From assembly GCA_016722075.1 (NCBI GenBank), contig JADKGW010000002.1, positions 1,240,001-1,304,000 on the forward strand: a stretch of DNA of 64,000 bases. The letters run 5' to 3'. Positions 60,301-64,000 of the stretch are shown here, in pieces (positions within the stretch are counted from its first letter, which is position 1; the number at the start of each line of letters is the position of its first letter). The notes under the pieces were generated by a model that was given only the letters and a program-made list of their open reading frames with translations, made no database searches and was not told the origin of the DNA. Position numbers and translations under genes: made by a program. The DNA comes from Candidatus Kouleothrix ribensis. Its GTDB lineage: Bacteria; Chloroflexota; Chloroflexia; Chloroflexales; Roseiflexaceae.

Positions 60301-62744
60301 AGCCCATCCCGCCGGTGTTCGAGGTGCTCCGCATCAACGCGCAGCTGTATAACTACACGATTGTGCCGCTGCCATACGGCCTGGCCGACGCGCCGCGCGA
60401 CGCGCAGTTCACCTATTACGAGCACGCCTCGACGATGTCGGGCCGCTATGCCGATGCCGATCAGGAGCGCGCGGTGATCCGCGCGCTGGTGCTGGCCCAG
60501 CCATCGGAGGCCGCGCTCGACCCGGCGCTGCTCGATGCGGTGATCGCCGAGCGGATGGCCAGCCGGCAGGTGAGCTGCACGCTGACGACGGTCTCGGCTA
60601 TGATCCGCCAGCATGGCATTGCGCGGGTCGATCTGCTGAAGATCGATGCCCAGAAGAGCGAGCAGGATGTGCTGGCCGGCATCGCGGCGCACGATTGGCC
60701 GAAGATTCACCAGCTGGTGCTCGAGGTTCACGACATCGACGGCCGCGCCGCGCAGATCCGCGCCCAGCTCGAGCAGGCCGGCTACCTGGTGGTGGCCGAG
60801 CAACAGCGCGCCATGGCCGCCACGCCGCTGTTCAACCTGTACGCGCGCCGGCCCGGCCCTACGCCGGCCGCGCCACCGGCAGCGCCCGCGCCGGCCTTTA
60901 CCAGCAGCGGGCAGCTGATTGGCGACCTGCGGCGCCTGGCGGCCGCGCGCCTGCCCGAGTATATGCTGCCGGCGGCATGGGTGCTGCTCGAGGCGCTGCC
61001 GCTCACGCGCAACGGCAAGCTCGACCGGCGCGCGCTGCCCGCGCCCGACAGCGGCCGGCCAGGCCTGGAGCAGAGCTATGCCGCGCCACGCACACCGGCC
61101 GAGCATACGCTTGCGCGCATCTGGGCCGAGCTGCTGCGGCTGGAACGCGTGGGCATCCACGACAATTTCTTCGAGCTGGGCGGCGACTCGATCCTGTGTA
61201 TTCAGGTGATCGCGCGGGCCAACCAGGCCGGCCTGCAGCTCCAGCCGCGCCAGCTGTTCGAACACCAGACGATCGCCGGGCTGGCGGGGGTGGCGACGCC
61301 GGCGGCCCGGCCTGGCCCGGCCACGGCCACAGCGCTCGCTGGCCCGCTGCCGCTGCTGCCGATTCAGCACTGGTTCTTCGAGCACGAGTGGCCCGACCCC
61401 GGCGTGTGGAGCCAGATCATCCAGCTCGAGCTGCGCCGGCCGCTCGATCCGGCCTGGCTGGCCGAGGCGCTGGCCGCGCTGGTGCGCCAGCACGCCGCGC
61501 TGCGGCTGCGCTTTGTGCGCGAGGCCGGCGGCTGGCGCCAGGAGCTGGCCGCGCCGGCCGCTGCACCTTCGTTTCAGTCGATCGACCTCGCGGGGCTGCC
61601 GGCGCAGGCGCAAGATCAGGCGCTGGCACAGCTGGCCGACGCGCTGGCGCGCCGGGTCGATCTGCAGGCCGGCCTGCTGCTGCACGGCGCGCTGGTGACG
61701 CGCGGCGCACACCGGCCCGGCCTGCTGGTGCTGGCCACGCACGCGCTCGCCGCCGACGGCTTTTCGCGCCGCATCCTGGCCGAGGATCTACAGCGCGCCT
61801 ATGCCCAGCTCAGCCAGGGCGCGCCGATCGAGCTGCCCGCGCCAACCAGCCCGCTGCCGCGCTGGGCCGACGCGCTGGCCACGTACGCCGGCTCGCCCGA
61901 GCTGGCCGCCGAGCTGCCCTACTGGCTCGAGCTGGCGCATGCCGGCGCCCCGCTGCCGCACGATAGCGTGGCCGAGCCGGCCGCGCCGGCGCCGGCCGTG
62001 GTGATCGGCCTGGAGCCGGCCGAGACGCGCGCGCTGCTGCAGGATGTGCCAGCGGCCTACCGCACCACGATCAACGACGTGCTGCTGACCGCGCTGGCCC
62101 AGACATTCGCGGCCTGGTCGGGCCAGCCCAGGCTGTTGCTCGATGTGCGCGGGCACGGCCGCGAGCCGCTCGCCGACGATATCGACCTCTCGCGCACGGT
62201 TGGATGGCTCACCAGCATCTACCCGCTGCTGCTCGATCTTTCGGGCGGCAGCCAGCCACGCCCGGCGCTGCTGGCGGTCAAGGCCCAGCTGCGGCGCGTG
62301 CCCAACCACGGCCTGGGCTACGGCGTGCTGCGCTACCTGGCGGCCGAGCCGCTGGCCGCGCAGCTGCGCGGGCTGCCCGCGCCCGAGCTGAGCTTCAACT
62401 ACCTCGGCCAGTTCGACCAGGTGCTGCCCGACGACGCCTTTGGCCTGGCCGAGGTGTCGGGCGACCCGGCCGGCGGGCTATGGAGCCCACGCTACCTGAT
62501 CGAGGTGCAGGGCGGCGTGGTGGGCGGGCAGCTGCGCATGGCCTGGAAATACAGCCCGGCGCACTACCGCCGCAGCACCGTCGAGCAGCTGGCCCAGCAG
62601 TTCGGCGCGGCCCTGCGCGCGCTGATCGCACACTGCCAGTCGGCCGAGGCCGGCGAGCTCACACCGGCCGATTTTCCGCTGGCAAACCTGAACCAGCAGG
62701 CGCTCGACGCGATCCTTGCACAGGTGCGCAAGACCCAGGGGTAA
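57318..62744 (+). CDS. NRPS 3: degenerate C - A (interrupted by FkbM methyltransferase) - PCP - E
   Basis: A 1808-residue module. The first ~430 residues are C-like but the HHxxxDG site reads LPALCADSLAL, so it should not condense. The A domain (~455-1245) has code D-T-K-D-L-G-M-V-D-K, close to the surfactin-type glutamate code as I remember it. Between core motifs A8 and A9 it carries an FkbM-family methyltransferase (FDVGANIGMFALFAG near 970; RVDLLKIDAQKSEQDVLAGI near 1105). The PCP has Ser1291 in GGDSI, the form usual before E domains. The epimerase (~1340-1808) shows ATHALAADGFS with the catalytic His, DLSRTVGWLTSIYP, VPNHGLGYGVL and FNYLGQF. It should incorporate a methylated D-residue. 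Confidence 0.92.
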   Translation: MQPIEGFRLAPQQKRIWQLQADGSAAYCAQAVIQIDGPLDQAALVAALGQVTARHEILRTTFQRPPGLALPVQVIAELAPPACTVHDLPGWAAGTPAEQAAGLAGLLGELAAMHGDPAHGPLLAAALVPLAPARQLLLLSLPALCADSLALAGLLPELGQAYAAQLPDDAPVQYADVAELFNELLESPDTAAGRDFWRRQDLSGLAQLVLPLEAAPASTPFAPARHSLALAPELPARLAACAAQHGSTPELVLLAGWYALLGRLLEPTELVVGVAFAGRTYDGLDAAPGLFARYLPLAARPAVAGTFAGLLQQVERAAHTAAEFQEYYPYEQPGRTGAPALPFGFEYLAYPPAYSAGSVSFTLVQAGATIERFKLRLACAAHGHALDARLEYDPAVYSAAAITQLAERFATLLAGLLANPAQPLAAAELIGPAERHMLLNQLNDTTTPLAQAAGLHQLIAEQAARTPGALAVVCAGAQLTYAELDARANQLAHYLRGLGIGPEQPVALGLARSPELLVALLGVLKAGGAYLPLEPAYPPERLALMLADSRARLLLTEQRLRDERFGAVPLPVVCLDSEWPQIARAPREAPNLPVPAEAAAYVIYTSGSSGAPKGVVVQHRALANLLAALDQAIYTAAGAPLRVSLNGPLVFDTSVKQLIQLARGHTLVIVPDELRLDAAALGAYLRDQQVELFDCTPALLRQLLGAGGLGQPGPYPAHVLVGGEAIDQALWHTLAHVPGRRFYNMYGPTECTVDATIAPVAPGQPPTIGRPVANTQAYLLDAAMRPVPFGLAGELYLGGAGLARGYLGQPGLTAERFVPHPFGTTPGARLYRTGDMARYRADGSLEYLGRIDQQVKLRGYRVELGEIEATLQQHPAVQAAAVLLRNDYADQARLVAYVVPDQRTAFTVRQLLHMERAALIDRRACYELPNAMTITHLNKNETDFLYQEIFEQQSYLQHGITLAPGACVFDVGANIGMFALFAGQHCPDATIYAFEPIPPVFEVLRINAQLYNYTIVPLPYGLADAPRDAQFTYYEHASTMSGRYADADQERAVIRALVLAQPSEAALDPALLDAVIAERMASRQVSCTLTTVSAMIRQHGIARVDLLKIDAQKSEQDVLAGIAAHDWPKIHQLVLEVHDIDGRAAQIRAQLEQAGYLVVAEQQRAMAATPLFNLYARRPGPTPAAPPAAPAPAFTSSGQLIGDLRRLAAARLPEYMLPAAWVLLEALPLTRNGKLDRRALPAPDSGRPGLEQSYAAPRTPAEHTLARIWAELLRLERVGIHDNFFELGGDSILCIQVIARANQAGLQLQPRQLFEHQTIAGLAGVATPAARPGPATATALAGPLPLLPIQHWFFEHEWPDPGVWSQIIQLELRRPLDPAWLAEALAALVRQHAALRLRFVREAGGWRQELAAPAAAPSFQSIDLAGLPAQAQDQALAQLADALARRVDLQAGLLLHGALVTRGAHRPGLLVLATHALAADGFSRRILAEDLQRAYAQLSQGAPIELPAPTSPLPRWADALATYAGSPELAAELPYWLELAHAGAPLPHDSVAEPAAPAPAVVIGLEPAETRALLQDVPAAYRTTINDVLLTALAQTFAAWSGQPRLLLDVRGHGREPLADDIDLSRTVGWLTSIYPLLLDLSGGSQPRPALLAVKAQLRRVPNHGLGYGVLRYLAAEPLAAQLRGLPAPELSFNYLGQFDQVLPDDAFGLAEVSGDPAGGLWSPRYLIEVQGGVVGGQLRMAWKYSPAHYRRSTVEQLAQQFGAALRALIAHCQSAEAGELTPADFPLANLNQQALDAILAQVRKTQG

Positions 62745-62749
62745 CGCCA

Positions 62750-64000
62750 ATGCTCGACCCACAGCAGATCGAAGATATCTACCCGCTCACGCCCATGCAG
62801 CGCGGCATGCTGTTCCACTCGCTGTACGCGCCGCGCTCGGCGGTGTACTTCCAGCAGGAAGGCTTCCGGCTGCAAGGCCGGCTCGAGCGCGCCGCGTTCG
62901 TGCGCGCCTGGGAGCTGGTGCTGGCCCGGCATTCGATCTTGCGCACGGCGATCGTGTGGGAGGGCCTCGACGAGCCGGTGCAGGTGGTGTTCCGCCAGGT
63001 GCCGCTGCCGCTCGAGCAGCACGATTGGCGCGCAATGCCGGCCGCCGCCCAGCCGGCCGCGCTGGCGGCGTTCGCGCAGGCCGACCGCGAGCGCGGCTTC
63101 GACACGGTGGTGGCGCCGCTGATGCGGCTGGCGCTCATCCAGCTGGCCGACGACACCTACCATTTCATCTGGAGCCGCCACCACCTGCTGCTGGATGGCT
63201 GGTCGGTCGCGCTACTGCTGAAAGAGGCGCTGCACTGCTACGCCGCGCTGTGCCAGGGCCGCGCGCCCGGCCTCGATCGGCCGCAGCCATACCGCGAGTA
63301 CCTGGCCTGGCTGCAGCGCCAGGATACCACCCAGGCCGAGCAGTTCTGGCGCGCCGGGCTGGCCGGCCTGCACGCGCCCACGCCGCTGGGCGTCGATCAC
63401 CCGTCGGTGCGGCCGGCCGGCCAGGAGCAGTATGGCGAGCAGTGGGCGCAGATCACCCCGGCCACGACTGCGGCGCTCCAGGCGCTGGCGCGCGCGCAGC
63501 GCGTGACGCTGAACACGCTGTTCCAGGGCGCCTGGGCGCTTATGCTCAGCCGCTACAGCGGGCAGGAAGACGTGCTGTTCGGCGCGACCAACTCGGGCCG
63601 CCCGACCACGATCGCGGGCATCGAGCACATGGCCGGGCTGTTTATCAACACGCTGCCGGTGCGCGTGCGGGTGGCGCCCAACCAGCCGCTGGCGGCCTGG
63701 CTCCAGCGCCTCCTGGCGCACCAGGCCGAGTCGCGCCAGTACAACTACAGCTCGCTGGTCGATATCCAGCGCTGGAGCGAGCTGCCGCGCGGCACGCCGC
63801 TGTTCAACAGCCTGCTGGTGTTCGAGAATTTCCCGGCCATCTCGGAAGATGAGCTGGCCGGCGACCTGCTGGTGCGCAGCGAGCATTCATTCGAGTGTAC
63901 CAACTACCCGCTGAACCTGGCGGTGCTGCCGCGCGACGGGCTGGCGCTCCGCGCGATCTACGATATCGACCGGTTCGACCACGCCACGATCACGCGGCTG
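62750..64000 (+). CDS. NRPS 4, partial: DCL-type condensation domain
   Basis: The first 417 residues of another NRPS, open to the right edge. It opens with MLDPQQIEDIYPLTPMQRGMLFHSLY, the usual start of DCL-type C domains that accept a D-configured donor, consistent with the epimerase ending NRPS 3. The active site is SRHHLLLDGWSVALLLKE near residue 145, and the bridge motif NTLFQGAWALMLSRYSGQEDVLFGATNSGRP is present. It starts five bases after the NRPS 3 stop. The rest of the module lies outside the window. Confidence 0.92.
   Translation, partial: MLDPQQIEDIYPLTPMQRGMLFHSLYAPRSAVYFQQEGFRLQGRLERAAFVRAWELVLARHSILRTAIVWEGLDEPVQVVFRQVPLPLEQHDWRAMPAAAQPAALAAFAQADRERGFDTVVAPLMRLALIQLADDTYHFIWSRHHLLLDGWSVALLLKEALHCYAALCQGRAPGLDRPQPYREYLAWLQRQDTTQAEQFWRAGLAGLHAPTPLGVDHPSVRPAGQEQYGEQWAQITPATTAALQALARAQRVTLNTLFQGAWALMLSRYSGQEDVLFGATNSGRPTTIAGIEHMAGLFINTLPVRVRVAPNQPLAAWLQRLLAHQAESRQYNYSSLVDIQRWSELPRGTPLFNSLLVFENFPAISEDELAGDLLVRSEHSFECTNYPLNLAVLPRDGLALRAIYDIDRFDHATITRL

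Overview
This is a GC-rich, gene-dense bacterial chromosome segment. The gene families (LutABC, protoglobin/roadblock/DUF4388/Ras-like GTPase module, LRV-MoxR-VWA operon, SPFH protein, very large cyclic beta-glucan synthase, FAAL-started NRPS) point to a filamentous Chloroflexota-type organism (Roseiflexus/Kouleothrix-like). That assignment is an inference from gene content; no rRNA or tRNA gene was seen.

Region 1 (1-5.3 kb) is a lactate-utilisation locus. The lutA end is separated from lutBC by a visibly less GC-rich type II restriction-modification pair (Eco57I-like adenine methylase plus XamI-like nuclease). Region 2 (5.3-15.7 kb) holds a two-component system with a ferric-reductase-like membrane protein and a His/Glu/Asp-repeat protein. 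It then has a CrtI-like oxidoreductase, a minus-strand signalling operon (roadblock, protoglobin, DUF4388, small GTPase, DUF4388), an SPFH protein and a DinB protein.

Region 3 (16.0-20.1 kb) is a mobile zone. An IS256-type remnant is followed by what I read as a cluster of integron gene cassettes without an integrase: three hairpin attC-like sites ending in GTTRRRY, one overlapping the stop codon of a strikingly AT-rich hydrolase gene. Decayed toxin-antitoxin remnants and a DinB/TPR-like gene follow. Region 4 (20.2-36 kb) carries a VWA/MoxR/LRV operon, an 8.6-kb cyclic beta-1,2-glucan synthase gene with a palindromic repeat inserted in frame, zinc-ribbon proteins and a string of five very small genes. 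Two small-gene and SPFH transcription units share a similar promoter-leader element. A 300-bp array of GC palindromes closes the region.

Region 5 (36.4-64 kb) is a lipopeptide-type NRPS cluster running off the right edge. Accessory genes are a PPTase, type II thioesterase, M28 peptidase, metallophosphoesterase, LanB-like lantibiotic dehydratase, MFS exporter and TauD/SyrP-like oxygenase. The assembly line reads FAAL-ACP-C-A-PCP / C-A-PCP-C / C*-A(FkbM methyltransferase)-PCP-E / DCL-type C... . The first two A domains lie in near-identical ~1.68-kb DNA segments, one carrying a one-base deletion that breaks the frame. C* lacks the HHxxxDG motif and directly follows the oxygenase gene, suggesting a docking/interface domain for tailoring on the line. 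Three near-consensus sigma-70 promoters (17-bp spacers) drive the cluster's transcription units.
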